A DNA stretch of 64,000 bases from Paenibacillus amylolyticus (GTDB lineage Bacteria; Bacillota; Bacilli; Paenibacillales; Paenibacillaceae). Where the stretch lies: positions 62,001-126,000 of the forward strand of contig NZ_BCNV01000004.1 of the NCBI RefSeq assembly GCF_001570725.1. Direction: 5' to 3'. This document shows positions 42,614 to 51,942 of this stretch, piece by piece. The first letter of the stretch is position 1, and each line of letters starts with the position of its first letter. The position numbers were made by a program, and so were the translations under genes. The notes beneath the pieces were generated by a model. That model made no database searches. It saw only the letters and a list, made by a program, of their open reading frames with translations, and was not told the DNA's origin.

Positions 42614-43246
42614 ATGACCAAAATTAACGGTTTGGAACCCGGTGAAGAACGCCGGGACCAGATAATTCGCATAGCGATGGAGCGATTTGCAACCCAGGGC
42701 TACCATCAGACGAAAATTTCTGATATCGTCCGTGAAGCTGGTGTTGCGCAGGGAACGTTCTACTGGCACTTCAAGAGTAAAGAAGCCATTGCTTCGGAGA
42801 TTGTATTAACGGGCAAGGAGAAGTTACTTGAGGCAATTGGGCAAGGATACCGCAAGGATGCCGGATCAGTAGAGGATATGGTGAAAGCATCGGAAAGGCT
42901 ATTCACCGACTTGTTCTCATTTGCTGCGCAGAATCGTTATTTTATGGAGCTGTTGCTCAAAGGCATCGTGACCGAAGAATCCGTACAACGTCTGGTCGAG
43001 GAGACACGTAATGCCGTCGAGACAGCGTTCCGTCACAATATGGAACGTGCCATCGAACTCGGCATGTTGCCTCAGGACATGGATGTGCCGCTTCGGGCCG
43101 CATTGTTGGTAAGCATGATTGAAGGCATGATATCGCGATGGTTGTTCGGCTCGGATGAGTTGCACAGCAAGTTCTCAGCCATGACAGCTTCATCACTGGC
43201 AGCTGAAGCAGCAAGCTTTGAGTTTTACGGACTCCTAGGCATATAA
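42614..43246 (+). CDS. TetR-family transcriptional regulator
   Basis: A 210-residue TetR repressor with an N-terminal helix-turn-helix (FATQGYHQTKISDIVREAGVAQGTFYWHF) and a ligand-binding C-terminal domain of the AcrR/QacR style. GGGAGGG lies 8 nt before ATG 42614. It is divergent from uppP and precedes the amino acid ABC transporter by 115 bp; whether it controls either is unknown. A GACTGATCAATC dyad next to its promoter may be its own operator. Confidence 0.92.
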   Translation: MTKINGLEPGEERRDQIIRIAMERFATQGYHQTKISDIVREAGVAQGTFYWHFKSKEAIASEIVLTGKEKLLEAIGQGYRKDAGSVEDMVKASERLFTDLFSFAAQNRYFMELLLKGIVTEESVQRLVEETRNAVETAFRHNMERAIELGMLPQDMDVPLRAALLVSMIEGMISRWLFGSDELHSKFSAMTASSLAAEAASFEFYGLLGI

Positions 43247-43361
43247 GATTCACATGATTAAGCAAGTAACAGGGAATAATGGTACAACTGCGGTTTCATG
43301 ACAACGAAGTAACCGAATGTACACCAAGAGATGAATACACGAATGAGAGGAAGTTAACGTA

Positions 43362-44213
43362 ATGAATAACACATATGGATCGAAAACTCGTAAAGGCTGG
43401 TCTTTGACAGCGATTCTGCTGATGACCGTGCTGGTACTTAGCGCTTGTGGAAGTAAGGCAACGGACAATGGAGGCACGAACGGTGCGCAGGCAAGTAATG
43501 AACTGGAGCAGATCAAGTCTGCTGGCGTGATCAAAGTGGGCATGATGGGCACATACGCACCATACAACTTCCTGAACGATAAGAAAGAAATGGATGGCTA
43601 CGATGCTGATATCGCACGTGAGGTTGCGAAGCGTTTGGGAGTTGAGGTTGAATTTGTATCCCAGGAGTTCTCCGGTCTGACACCTAGTCTGCAAGCTAAA
43701 AAGCTGGATGCCATCATCAGCCAGATGACCATTACTGATGATCGTAAGAAAGTACTGGATTTCAGTGATCCGTATATCACGAACCAAGTTAAAATCATTG
43801 TCAAAGAAGACAATAACGATATTACCAAGCTGGAAGATTTCAAAGGTAAAACGATTGGCGTAGGTTTGGGTACGAATGATGAATCATATCTGCGTAATGA
43901 AGTGTTGCCGAAAGTGGGCGACTTCACGATTAAAACCTATGACGATGTCATCTCTTCACTCAAAGACCTGAATGCTGGGCGGATTGATGCAACAATCAAC
44001 AACATGTACGCACTGAAACCGATTGTGGATGCCAATGGACTCAATATCAAAGCTGTAGGTGAAGCGATTAAAAGTGACCAAGCAGGAATTGCTGTACGTA
44101 AAGACAACCCGGAACTGGTAGCTGCACTGAATGATGCCCTCAAAGGCATGAAAGATGATGGCACGTACGATACCATTTTCAAAAAATGGTTTGGTGAAGA
44201 GCCTGCGCAATAA
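43362..44213 (+). CDS. Amino acid ABC transporter substrate-binding lipoprotein
   Basis: A 283-residue lipoprotein with lipobox ending at Cys29 (VLSAC) and the two-lobed family-3 binding fold: GVIKVGMMGTYAPYNF, DGYDADIAREVAKRLG, ISQMTITDDRKKVLDFSDPY. It captures a polar amino acid outside the cell. It opens an operon with permease and ATPase genes, and resembles TcyA-type cystine binders. I leave the substrate open between cystine and other polar amino acids. Confidence 0.92.
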   Translation: MNNTYGSKTRKGWSLTAILLMTVLVLSACGSKATDNGGTNGAQASNELEQIKSAGVIKVGMMGTYAPYNFLNDKKEMDGYDADIAREVAKRLGVEVEFVSQEFSGLTPSLQAKKLDAIISQMTITDDRKKVLDFSDPYITNQVKIIVKEDNNDITKLEDFKGKTIGVGLGTNDESYLRNEVLPKVGDFTIKTYDDVISSLKDLNAGRIDATINNMYALKPIVDANGLNIKAVGEAIKSDQAGIAVRKDNPELVAALNDALKGMKDDGTYDTIFKKWFGEEPAQ

Positions 44214-44245
44214 TGAACCTGCAAGGCGAAGGGAAGATTTGACCC

Positions 44246-44890
44246 ATGGAACTGGTATTTGAGAATATCCCCTTCTTTCTGAAGGGGGCTTACTATACGC
44301 TGTATGTAACTGTGATCTCCATGTTTTTTGCCTTTATCATCGGCGTGCTCGTTGCGATTGCTCGTCTGAAGGGACCGATGTGGCTTAGGTTGATCGCAAG
44401 ATTTTATGTATCCATCATGCGGGGAACCCCGCTGTTGGTGCAATTATTCGTCATTTATTACGGATTGGTCGATTATGGAGTGACCTTGGGATCGCTCACC
44501 GCAGCATGTCTGGGACTCAGTCTGAATGCAGGTGCGTTTCTGTCGGAGACGTTCCGGGGAGCTATTCAGGCTGTACCTAAAGGGCAGACGGAAGCTGCAT
44601 ACGCAACGGGAATGACACCGGCTCAAGCAATGAGACGGATTATCTTTCCGCAGGCTGTACGCATTGCCATCCCTCCGATGGGGAACACCTTTATTGGCAT
44701 GTTGAAGGAAACGTCACTTGTGGCTGCCCTTGGGGTAACAGAGTTGCTCCGCTCGGCACAGCTGTTGGTAGCCCAATATTATGTAAATATGCCGTTTTAT
44801 CTGGCCATCGGTGTGATCTACTGGATTATGAGTATCGGCTTCTCGGCCATTCTGGAACAAGTGGAGCGCCGGCTGGCCCGCGCTTACTGA
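44246..44890 (+). CDS. Amino acid ABC transporter permease
   Basis: A 214-residue permease of the HisM/GlnP class with about five helices. The EAA loop (ETFRGAIQAVPKGQTEAAYATG) contacts the ATPase, and the N-terminal FFLKGAYYTLYVTVISM segment is typical. The ATG follows GAAGGGAAG. It sits between the binding protein and ATPase genes. Length and layout fit TcyB-like proteins. Confidence 0.92.
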   Translation: MELVFENIPFFLKGAYYTLYVTVISMFFAFIIGVLVAIARLKGPMWLRLIARFYVSIMRGTPLLVQLFVIYYGLVDYGVTLGSLTAACLGLSLNAGAFLSETFRGAIQAVPKGQTEAAYATGMTPAQAMRRIIFPQAVRIAIPPMGNTFIGMLKETSLVAALGVTELLRSAQLLVAQYYVNMPFYLAIGVIYWIMSIGFSAILEQVERRLARAY

Positions 44891-44906
44891 TAGGAGGAGA
44901 GAAGCG

Positions 44907-45653
44907 ATGATTACCACAACTGGACTTACCAAACGTTTTCAGAAAAATGAAGTGCTTACGAACATCGATCTGCATGTCGATGCCAAAGATATTGTTGTAT
45001 TGCTCGGACCGAGTGGTTCAGGCAAAAGTACCTTGCTGCGCTGCCTGAATGGACTGGAAGAGCTGTCTGGAGGACAGATCGAAGTGAACGGTGTAGTGGT
45101 CAATAGTGCTGATTCACTGCGTGTCCAGCGTGCCCGGGTATTGGAGATTCGTCGCCAGACCGGTATGGTCTTCCAACAGTTCAATCTGTATCCGCACAAG
45201 ACCGTGCTGGGTAATGTGATCGAAGGTCTCGTTACGGTGAAAAAAATTAAACGTGATGAAGCAGCTGAACGCGGCCGGATTCTGCTGGATCGGGTGGGGC
45301 TGTCGGATAAGCAGGATGCGTATCCATCCCGGTTGTCGGGTGGACAACAGCAACGGGTCGCCATTGCACGTGCACTCGCAATGGAGCCGGAAGTGATGCT
45401 GTTTGATGAGCCAACTTCAGCCCTTGATCCTGAGCTGGTCGGAGAGGTGCTTTCGGTCATGAAGGAGCTGGCAGAGGAAGGCATGACGATGCTGGTTGTG
45501 ACACATGAATTGAAGTTTGCCCGTAATGTGGCGAACAAAATCGTCTTTATGGCGGATGGATCAATCGTGGAAGAGGCAAGTCCACAAGCCTTTTTTGAAC
45601 ATCCAACGCAAGAACGCACCCGTCGTTTCTTGCAACAGATTACTGAATTCTAA
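44907..45653 (+). CDS. Amino acid ABC transporter ATP-binding protein
   Basis: A 248-residue ATPase with Walker A (GPSGSGKST), signature LSGGQQQRVAIARAL, Walker B MLFDEPTSALDPE and the VVTHELKFA switch, typical of the GlnQ/TcyC class. AGGAGGAGAG precedes the ATG. It completes the three-gene importer operon. A terminator-like element is not seen at its end; the structured repeat starts within 20 bp. Confidence 0.94.
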   Translation: MITTTGLTKRFQKNEVLTNIDLHVDAKDIVVLLGPSGSGKSTLLRCLNGLEELSGGQIEVNGVVVNSADSLRVQRARVLEIRRQTGMVFQQFNLYPHKTVLGNVIEGLVTVKKIKRDEAAERGRILLDRVGLSDKQDAYPSRLSGGQQQRVAIARALAMEPEVMLFDEPTSALDPELVGEVLSVMKELAEEGMTMLVVTHELKFARNVANKIVFMADGSIVEEASPQAFFEHPTQERTRRFLQQITEF

Positions 45654-45662
45654 TTACATTAC

Positions 45663-45870
45663 TACAATTTATACTGATTGATACGATGATTACAGAGATA
45701 AGCTACTGAGTGAAGGGGACGGAATCGATTCTGAAGAAGCGTAGCGCTCGCCTTTGTCTCCGAATATTGTCCTTTGTGAATAAAAATCAAAAATATTTGG
45801 AGACAACAGCGATCGGAAGAACGAGCCGTACCCGGAACGGATTTCTGCAAATCGTAAACTATTGTAAGAA
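45663..45870. repeat. Second copy of the structured intergenic element
   Basis: The core TCTGAAGAAGCGTAG...CTCGCCTTTGTC and GACAACAGCGATCGGAAGA match the element at 4824-5057. Its stem pairs 45754-45768 with 45792-45806 (TTGTCTCC/GGAGACAA, one G-T pair, AATATT/AATATT). The outer ends TACAATTTATAC and GTAAACTATTGTA are only an imperfect inverted repeat, so this copy is older or partly degraded. It lies between the amino acid transporter and the OsmC gene. Confidence 0.7.
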
Positions 45871-45884
45871 AGAAGGATAACATC

Positions 45885-46307
45885 ATGAATGTAACAACCG
45901 TATGGAAAGGCAAACGCGCGTTTACTTCCGAAGGACCCTCTGGCTACGCGGTTGGCATGGATGCCACTGCTGCTTATGGTGGTGACAGCAAAGGTGCGAC
46001 CCCGATGGAATTGTTACTCGCGGGTCTTGGCGGCTGTATGGGAATCGACATTACGATGATTCTGGACGCTTTCCTGGACAAAATTGAGTCGATTGAGATT
46101 GAAGCGCAAGGCACACGGAGCGAAGAGATGCCCAAAGGCTTCACATCCATTGATCTGATCTTCAAGGTCGATGGTGATATTCCGGATTATCGCATCTGGA
46201 AAGCCATCCAAATGGCCGAAGAGAAATATTGTGCAGTCTCCGCTTCGCTGAGTGCCGATATTCATCCAAAACTGATCCTGAATGGGGTAAGTACACCTCG
46301 TCCTTAA
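45885..46307 (+). CDS. OsmC-family protein (YhfA-like)
   Basis: A 140-residue OsmC/Ohr-fold protein with the two conserved Cys residues in LGGCMGID and EEKYCAVSASL, as in thiol-dependent peroxidases. The family detoxifies organic hydroperoxides; the YhfA subgroup is less well defined. GAAAGAAGGATAAC lies before the ATG. It may form part of a unit with the cystine-type transporter upstream, which would supply thiols (inference), though the repeat element lies between. Confidence 0.87.
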   Translation: MNVTTVWKGKRAFTSEGPSGYAVGMDATAAYGGDSKGATPMELLLAGLGGCMGIDITMILDAFLDKIESIEIEAQGTRSEEMPKGFTSIDLIFKVDGDIPDYRIWKAIQMAEEKYCAVSASLSADIHPKLILNGVSTPRP

Positions 46308-46336
46308 CAGCATATGAGTAAATCGTATACTGAGCA

Positions 46337-46366
46337 GGCACTTCCAATCGTGGGAGTGCCTTTTTT
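46337..46366 (+). terminator. Intrinsic terminator after the OsmC gene
   Basis: Stem GGCACTTCC/GGGAGTGCC with a loop of about five and TTTTTT tail. Confidence 0.85.
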
Positions 46367-46401
46367 GGTTTTTCTAACGTATCAACAGTTAGTGAATAAA
46401 G

Positions 46402-47013
46402 TCAGGCTGGATGTTGAACAAGGTTCCAGATGCCCATGAATTCCGTGATAGCCTGATCGATCGTTGCAAAAGGAATGCCATCCCGGGCTTGTGTAGATAT
46501 GCCTTGCATAAAGGTATCAAATACGGTGGTTAGCATGACCACATTCGTGGAAGCAGGAATTTCACCAATATCTACTGCACGCTGGATGCAATCCTGCAGG
46601 CGGTTACGAGTCAGCTTTCTTTTCTCAGCGGCAATGTCACGGATATGATTGTTTTTGGAAGAACATGTGCTGGCGGACAGCACAATTAAACAGCCCGATG
46701 GATGTGCGGTGTCTGTTTGCATTTTTGCGGTACTTCTTAGTGTTGTTTCAATTGCTTCTTTTGGTGACAGCATGAGATCCGAGAAGCTTTCGGTGACACG
46801 TCCAAACGTTCCCATATATCGTTCTACCACTTCTGTATACAGCGCTTCTTTGGATTCAAAGGCTGCATAGAAGCTGGCTGCTGAAATATCCCCCATGGCT
46901 GCTCGAAGCTGAAGTAATGAAGTGGCCTCGAACCCTTGCTCCCAAAAGAGCATCATCGCCTGTAATAGGGCTTCATCCCGATCGAAAATGCGCGGACGTC
47001 CCGTTCTTGCCAT
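46402..47013 (-). CDS. TetR-family regulator, divergent from an MFS exporter
   Basis: A 203-residue TetR repressor with the N-terminal helix-turn-helix of the AcrR/YxaF kind (RPRIFDRDEALLQAMMLFWE, ATSLLQLRAAMGDISAASFYAAF) and a Cys-containing ligand domain (GCLIVLSASTCSS). It is divergently oriented to the MFS gene at 47155, with paired ATCGATC sites between them, the usual arrangement for a drug- or stress-responsive repressor of an efflux pump. AAAAGGGGGAATC precedes its ATG. Confidence 0.92.
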   Translation of the reverse strand: MARTGRPRIFDRDEALLQAMMLFWEQGFEATSLLQLRAAMGDISAASFYAAFESKEALYTEVVERYMGTFGRVTESFSDLMLSPKEAIETTLRSTAKMQTDTAHPSGCLIVLSASTCSSKNNHIRDIAAEKRKLTRNRLQDCIQRAVDIGEIPASTNVVMLTTVFDTFMQGISTQARDGIPFATIDQAITEFMGIWNLVQHPA

Positions 47014-47046
47014 AAGAGATTCCCCCTTTTTTCTTAATTATATACT

Positions 47047-47107
47047 AATCGATCCAAAAGTCATTGACAAGGTGAGACAGTCTGAATAATATAAGGAATG
47101 ATCGATC
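47047..47107 (+). promoter_or_regulatory. MFS promoter framed by two ATCGATC repressor sites
   Basis: TTGACA (47064-47069), 17-bp spacer, TAATAT (47087-47092). The sequence ATCGATCCA occurs on both sides (47048-47056 and 47101-47109), 53 bp apart, so a TetR dimer on each side could block the promoter. Confidence 0.8.
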
Positions 47108-47154
47108 CATAATTCGATTGCTTATTCTATACTACCTTAAAAGGAGCTGCACAG

Positions 47155-48333
47155 ATGTCGAATATATCTTCTCATCGTTTTCCATGGTTAGGGTTGCTAG
47201 CCCTGGCTATGGCGGGTTTTATAGCCATTATGACCGAAACACTTCCTGCGGGGCTGCTGCCGCAAATTAAAGAAGGGCTGCAGATCTCTGAGGCAGGGGC
47301 GGGGCAGCTTGTCACCTTTTATGCTGTTGGGTCGCTGGTTGCTGCCATACCTGTGGCGGTGCTGACAAAGGGCTGGCGGCGGCGTCCGCTTTTACTCCTG
47401 TCCATTATCGGTTTTCTTGTCTTCAACACCATTACTGCCCTCTCGTCAAACTATGTGCTGACACTTTTCGCTCGTTTCTTGGCTGGTGTTGCAGCGGGTG
47501 TCTCTTGGGGCCTGATTGGCGGTTATGCATTACGCATGGTACCTGATCATCTCAAGGGAAGGGGCATGGCCGTAGCTATGATTGGAACGCCGATTGCCTT
47601 ATCATTTGGTGTTCCGGCAGGTACGCTGCTGGGTTCATTTATGGGCTGGCGCTCGGTGTTCTGGCTGATGTCGTTGCTGGCGTTGGTACTGATTTTCTGG
47701 GTGCTCTGGAAAGTACCCGACTATCCAGGGCAGTCAGCGGATAAGCGGATCTCCCTCAAGCAAGTACTGTTCACCCCCGGTATCATTCCCATTTTGACTG
47801 TCGTCTTGGCCTGGATGCTGGCTCATAATATTTTATACACCTATATTGCTCCGTTTCTCGCTGATGTCGGTTTGGAATCCAAGGTTGGACTCATTTTACT
47901 TGTATTTGGTCTGATGGCATTGGTGGGCATTTGGGTTACAGGTATGTTCATTGATCGGTGGTTGCGTATGCTGGTTCTCATGAGCCTTGCGGGCTTTGCT
48001 TTGGTTTCCCTTGTATTAGGTCTTTGGAGTGAGCATGTTGTTGTCGTCTTTGCTTCTGTTGCCCTGTGGGGTCTGACATTTGGCGGTGCGGCTACCCTGT
48101 TGCAGACTGCACTTGCTCAAGCTGCGGGCGAACAGGGTGTGGATCTCGTCATGCCGATTAATACAACCGTTTGGAATTTGGCTATTGCCCTTGGGGGAAT
48201 GGTGGGAGGTGTTCTTCTGAATCAATGGGGAGCTTCGTCATTTAACTGGGCCATCTTGGCTTTATCACTTGTGGCTCTGATTGTTGCATGGCGTGCTAGA
48301 GGATATGGATTCCGCCCATCTAGCAGTCACTAA
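47155..48333 (+). CDS. MFS efflux transporter (DHA1-like)
   Basis: A 392-residue transporter with 12 predicted helices, of the DHA1 / arabinose-efflux-like class (TETLPAGLLPQIKEGLQIS in helix 1-2, GVSWGLIGGYALRMVP in helix 4, the proton-motif region RGMAVAMIGTPIA). It probably exports a drug or small metabolite by proton exchange. AAAAGGAGC lies before the ATG. Its divergent TetR neighbour is the likely repressor. Confidence 0.9.
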   Translation: MSNISSHRFPWLGLLALAMAGFIAIMTETLPAGLLPQIKEGLQISEAGAGQLVTFYAVGSLVAAIPVAVLTKGWRRRPLLLLSIIGFLVFNTITALSSNYVLTLFARFLAGVAAGVSWGLIGGYALRMVPDHLKGRGMAVAMIGTPIALSFGVPAGTLLGSFMGWRSVFWLMSLLALVLIFWVLWKVPDYPGQSADKRISLKQVLFTPGIIPILTVVLAWMLAHNILYTYIAPFLADVGLESKVGLILLVFGLMALVGIWVTGMFIDRWLRMLVLMSLAGFALVSLVLGLWSEHVVVVFASVALWGLTFGGAATLLQTALAQAAGEQGVDLVMPINTTVWNLAIALGGMVGGVLLNQWGASSFNWAILALSLVALIVAWRARGYGFRPSSSH

Positions 48334-48361
48334 ACTTCTGTCGGCAGAAATAATTTGGTAA

Positions 48362-48392
48362 GCCGGTCGCCATGTTAATGGCGGCCTCTTCT
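48362..48392 (+). terminator. Probable terminator after the MFS gene
   Basis: Stem GGTCGCCAT/ATGGCGGCC (one wobble) with a short loop and TCTTCTG tail, so a weak terminator. Confidence 0.55.
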
Positions 48393-48479
48393 GTTCGAGG
48401 TTCAATGACAATCCGAATTCTGGCGGTTATGTGGTATGATAAATTAAAGGGACAGGACATCCTGATCCTGCTCTTTATA

Positions 48480-48493
48480 TGTAAGCGCTTATA
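48480..48493 (+). promoter_or_regulatory. cre-like site before the YesM-type kinase
   Basis: TGTAAGCGCTTATA fits the CcpA cre consensus TGWNANCGNTNWCA with one mismatch. It lies 22 bp before the ATG at 48515, downstream of a TGGTATGAT extended -10 (48435-48440), a position that fits carbon catabolite repression. Confidence 0.7.
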
Positions 48494-48514
48494 CAGATGA
48501 CGGAAGGTGCAGAC

Positions 48515-50305
48515 ATGTTTAAAAGGCTGATACGAACCACCAATAATCTAAAATTAAAGCATAAATTGCTCATTTCCTATGTACTGGTCGTCATGATCCC
48601 GGTCCTGATCGTTGGTCTTGCTGTGACCAGTTATTTTCGCCAGCAGGCTCTGGACAATGCGATTGGGCAGACGATCATCAATGTGGACAAGATCAAGAGC
48701 CAGACGGCGACCATGTTGCGTGTGCCAACAGACATATCCAACCTTTTAATGTTTAATGCGGATCTCAAGGAGATCGTGAACAAACGGTACGAGAGTGTTG
48801 TGCAACTGACCTCGGCTTATCTCGCATACAAAGATTTTCAAGAATACAGGCGTCTGTACCGTGAAGTCGCCGGCATTCGGTTTTACTCGACCAATCCGAC
48901 ACTGATCAACAACCTCGAATTCATTCCTGTAGATAAGCAGACCGAAGAGAGTTACTGGTATCAGCAGGCACTGAAAACGACCAGCATCGGGTGGTTTTAC
49001 ATTCCGGACAAGGGTGATAATCCTGTACACAAGCTCAGCCTGGTACGCAAAGTACCTTTTGCCGAATATCGGACCGAGGGTGTGCTGATGATTGTGATCA
49101 ATCAGGATGAGCTGAATGGATTGTTGCGTCAAGAACAGTTCGAGACGTTGATTACGGACGAGCAGGGCTACGTGGTTGCAGCCAAGAATACAGAGCTGGT
49201 GGGTAAAACGCTGAACGAACTTGATTTTGGCGTCGATCTGCAGAATCAGGCAAAAGGTACCATAGAAGCTGACTTTCAAGGGGAACCCTCCAACATTGTT
49301 ATTGATGAGCTGGGTCCTGGATCAAGCATGAACAGCTTGAAGGTTATTTCAGTTTTTGCTACCAAAAATATTGTCAAAGATGCGAACACCGTCAGCATGA
49401 TCGGTATGATTTTTATTATCCTTGTGCTGGTTATCGCCCTGCTATTCGTATATATCATCTCGTTCCTCACGTCGAACCGATTGCTGCGGCTGAGTAAACA
49501 TCTCAATAAGCTTGCATTAGGAGATCTGAACGTGACTTCGAGAATTGACGGCAACGATGAGATCGGACAACTGTCACGTCAGTTTAACTATATGGTGAAA
49601 AGCATCAATGAACTTATGACGCAGGTGGTAGAAGCGACCGAACAGAACAATCAATTGGAAATCGCCCAGAAAGAGATTAAACTGAAAATGATGGCGAGCC
49701 AGATCAATCCTCATTTCTTGTTTAATGCTTTGGAGTCCATTCGCATGAAAGCGCATATTAAGGGCGAAGCAGAGATTGCCAACATCGTCAGGCTGCTGGG
49801 CAAGCTGATGCGCAAAAGTCTGGAGATTGGCAGTGGAAAAACAACCTTCCGGGCTGAACTTGAAATGGTACGTTCCTATTTGGAAATTCAGAAATTTCGT
49901 TACGGCGACCGACTTGCGTTCCAGATCCATATCGATCCCGAGGTGGAGAAGATGTACATTCCGCCTTTGATTATTCAGCCTCTGGTTGAGAATGCGATTG
50001 TCCATGGTCTGGAGAACAAAGAGGGTACAGTTCGTGTGAATATAAGTATTCGTTTAGTAGAGGACATTGTGCAGATCCGTGTAGAAGATGATGGTGCAGG
50101 CATAACGCCGGAACGACTGGCTGAGGTGATGCAGTTCATCTGTGGACCAGAGGAACAGGAGAAGAGCCGGATTGGCATGCGTAATGTACATCAACGCTTA
50201 ACACTGACGTACGGGGAGCCATATGGATTGCAGATTACGAGTGTATATGGGGAAGGAACAGAGGTTTCTTTCACTTTGCCAGCAGGAGGGGACCAACATG
50301 TATAA
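48515..50305 (+). CDS. YesM-like sensor histidine kinase
   Basis: A 596-residue membrane sensor kinase: helix near residue 20-40, an extracytoplasmic Cache-like region of about 250 residues, a second helix (about 290-315), HAMP, then the His_kinase motif QINPHFLFNALESIR and a HATPase with QPLVENAIVHGLEN. It should phosphorylate the AraC-type regulator with which it overlaps by 8 bp. ATG 48515 is chosen because GGAAGGTG precedes it. A cre-like site lies just before it. It probably senses a sugar or glycan fragment handled by the genes that follow. Confidence 0.93.
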   Translation: MFKRLIRTTNNLKLKHKLLISYVLVVMIPVLIVGLAVTSYFRQQALDNAIGQTIINVDKIKSQTATMLRVPTDISNLLMFNADLKEIVNKRYESVVQLTSAYLAYKDFQEYRRLYREVAGIRFYSTNPTLINNLEFIPVDKQTEESYWYQQALKTTSIGWFYIPDKGDNPVHKLSLVRKVPFAEYRTEGVLMIVINQDELNGLLRQEQFETLITDEQGYVVAAKNTELVGKTLNELDFGVDLQNQAKGTIEADFQGEPSNIVIDELGPGSSMNSLKVISVFATKNIVKDANTVSMIGMIFIILVLVIALLFVYIISFLTSNRLLRLSKHLNKLALGDLNVTSRIDGNDEIGQLSRQFNYMVKSINELMTQVVEATEQNNQLEIAQKEIKLKMMASQINPHFLFNALESIRMKAHIKGEAEIANIVRLLGKLMRKSLEIGSGKTTFRAELEMVRSYLEIQKFRYGDRLAFQIHIDPEVEKMYIPPLIIQPLVENAIVHGLENKEGTVRVNISIRLVEDIVQIRVEDDGAGITPERLAEVMQFICGPEEQEKSRIGMRNVHQRLTLTYGEPYGLQITSVYGEGTEVSFTLPAGGDQHV

Positions 50306-51896
50306 AGTATTTTTGGTGGATGACGAACCGAGCATCCGTGAGGGACTGACCACCATTATCGAGTGGGAAAAATACGGATTCGAGGTCATTGCTACAGCTG
50401 CCAGCGGGCGTGAGGCCATCTCCCGGTTTGAGGAATTGGAGCCTGATCTGACGATTATTGATATTCGCATGCCCGGTATGACCGGGCTGGATGTGATTGA
50501 AGAAGTGCGCCGGAATCATCCGGATTCGCACTTTTTGATATTGAGCGGTTACGCGGATTTTGATTATGCCAAAAAAGCCATCAGTTTCGGTGTGGATGGG
50601 TATCTGCTCAAACCGGTGGATGAAGAAGAGATTATTGGCGAGCTAGAGCGTATTGCTACGATCTTGACCCGTGAACGAGAGACGATGGCACGTCATGCTG
50701 GTGAAGATACCGTCTATCGGGAGCATCAGATCGAGGCTTTGCTCTTTGACAGTCTGGAGGGTGCGGGTAGCATGGAAGAAGATAGCCTGGGGCTGCACTG
50801 GCCTCACTATCAGATTGTGCTACTTGAGATGCATGTAGCCCCCGACCTGCAGCGGGGAAGTGTAATGAAACGCAAACTGATTGAAGCATTTGACCAGAAA
50901 GAGCGAGGTATTGTATTCTCGTTCCATTCCGGTCTGGGGCTGTTAAGTAAGGAAACAATCACATCCGAGTCATCTGCAAGAAATCTGTATGATGAGCTGG
51001 AAGGGCTACTGGGAGAATGGGATATTCACATGTATGGTGCTGCCGGAGAACCGGTACATTCTACTGCTGAGATTGCACGGTCATACACTCAGGCCAATCG
51101 TACTCTTGGGGAACGATTCTTGTTCACGGAGCAGCGCATTATTCTATGGAATGAAGGCAACGAAGGCGAAGGCGTTATTGTGCCAGGAGTTGAAGCTGTG
51201 GATGGAACGCATGAACCAGATGAGGAAGAACTCGCGGACAAGCTGTATTATGCGTTGGACATCCGCAGTAGTGAATCAGTCATGCGGGTACTGGGTGAGA
51301 TGGAAGAGCGTGTGGTTCCATATCATCGAACAGAGCAAGCGATCAAGACGGCGTTCTCACAGGTATTTTCTCTGGCAATCAACAAGCTCGCAGCGACGAA
51401 TCAACATATGCACTCCATTATGCAGGAACATTCGGTTCTGATTAACGAAGTCTATCATCAATTCACGATGTCCGATCTCAAAGTGATGGCAGCCGAGCAT
51501 TTGAATCGACTTATTCAACGTATGGGTGGAGGTAGCAAGGATACTGTACTGAAACAGATGATTGAATTTATCCAGCGTAATCCTGGTGAAAATCTCAAGC
51601 TCGAAGTACTGGCAGAAGTGTTTAACTATAATAGCAGTTACCTCGGCAAGTTGTTCAAGAATCATACAGGAGAGTACTTCAATGTTTTTCTGGACAAGGT
51701 TCGTATGGAGAAGGCCAAGGAATTACTGGATGAAGGACTGAAGGTCCATCAGGTCGCGGCGAGAGTGGGATATGCGAACGTGGACTATTTTCACGGTAAG
51801 TTCAAGAAGTATGTAGGGGAATCCCCATCCGCTTACAAACAAGCAAGAACGCAATCCCTTTCCAAAGAATCGGCTACCGATATAAACGAAGAATAA
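50298..51896 (+). CDS. YesN-like AraC-family response regulator
   Basis: A 532-residue regulator with receiver domain (LVDDEPS, phospho-acceptor Asp in IDIRMPG, Lys in YLLKPVD), a long central region and a C-terminal AraC double helix-turn-helix (LEVLAEVFNYNSSYLGKLF, then VHQVAARVGYANVDYFHGKF). ATG 50298 follows GGAGGGG; longer readings start inside the kinase gene. As the only regulator in the carbohydrate locus it probably activates the GH2, permease and binding-protein genes. Confidence 0.93.
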   Translation: MYKVFLVDDEPSIREGLTTIIEWEKYGFEVIATAASGREAISRFEELEPDLTIIDIRMPGMTGLDVIEEVRRNHPDSHFLILSGYADFDYAKKAISFGVDGYLLKPVDEEEIIGELERIATILTRERETMARHAGEDTVYREHQIEALLFDSLEGAGSMEEDSLGLHWPHYQIVLLEMHVAPDLQRGSVMKRKLIEAFDQKERGIVFSFHSGLGLLSKETITSESSARNLYDELEGLLGEWDIHMYGAAGEPVHSTAEIARSYTQANRTLGERFLFTEQRIILWNEGNEGEGVIVPGVEAVDGTHEPDEEELADKLYYALDIRSSESVMRVLGEMEERVVPYHRTEQAIKTAFSQVFSLAINKLAATNQHMHSIMQEHSVLINEVYHQFTMSDLKVMAAEHLNRLIQRMGGGSKDTVLKQMIEFIQRNPGENLKLEVLAEVFNYNSSYLGKLFKNHTGEYFNVFLDKVRMEKAKELLDEGLKVHQVAARVGYANVDYFHGKFKKYVGESPSAYKQARTQSLSKESATDINEE

Positions 51897-51932
51897 GTAC
51901 GAAGTGCTGGGCTTTGCCCATGCTTATTTTAT

Positions 51933-51942
51933 AAAACGTTTT
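51933..51942. promoter_or_regulatory. AAAACGTTTT palindrome before the GH2 gene
   Basis: A perfect 10-bp palindrome with CG centre, typical of LacI/GalR-family or CcpA-like binding. Identical boxes lie at 55042, 59101, 59115, 61274 and 63280. Confidence 0.65.
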
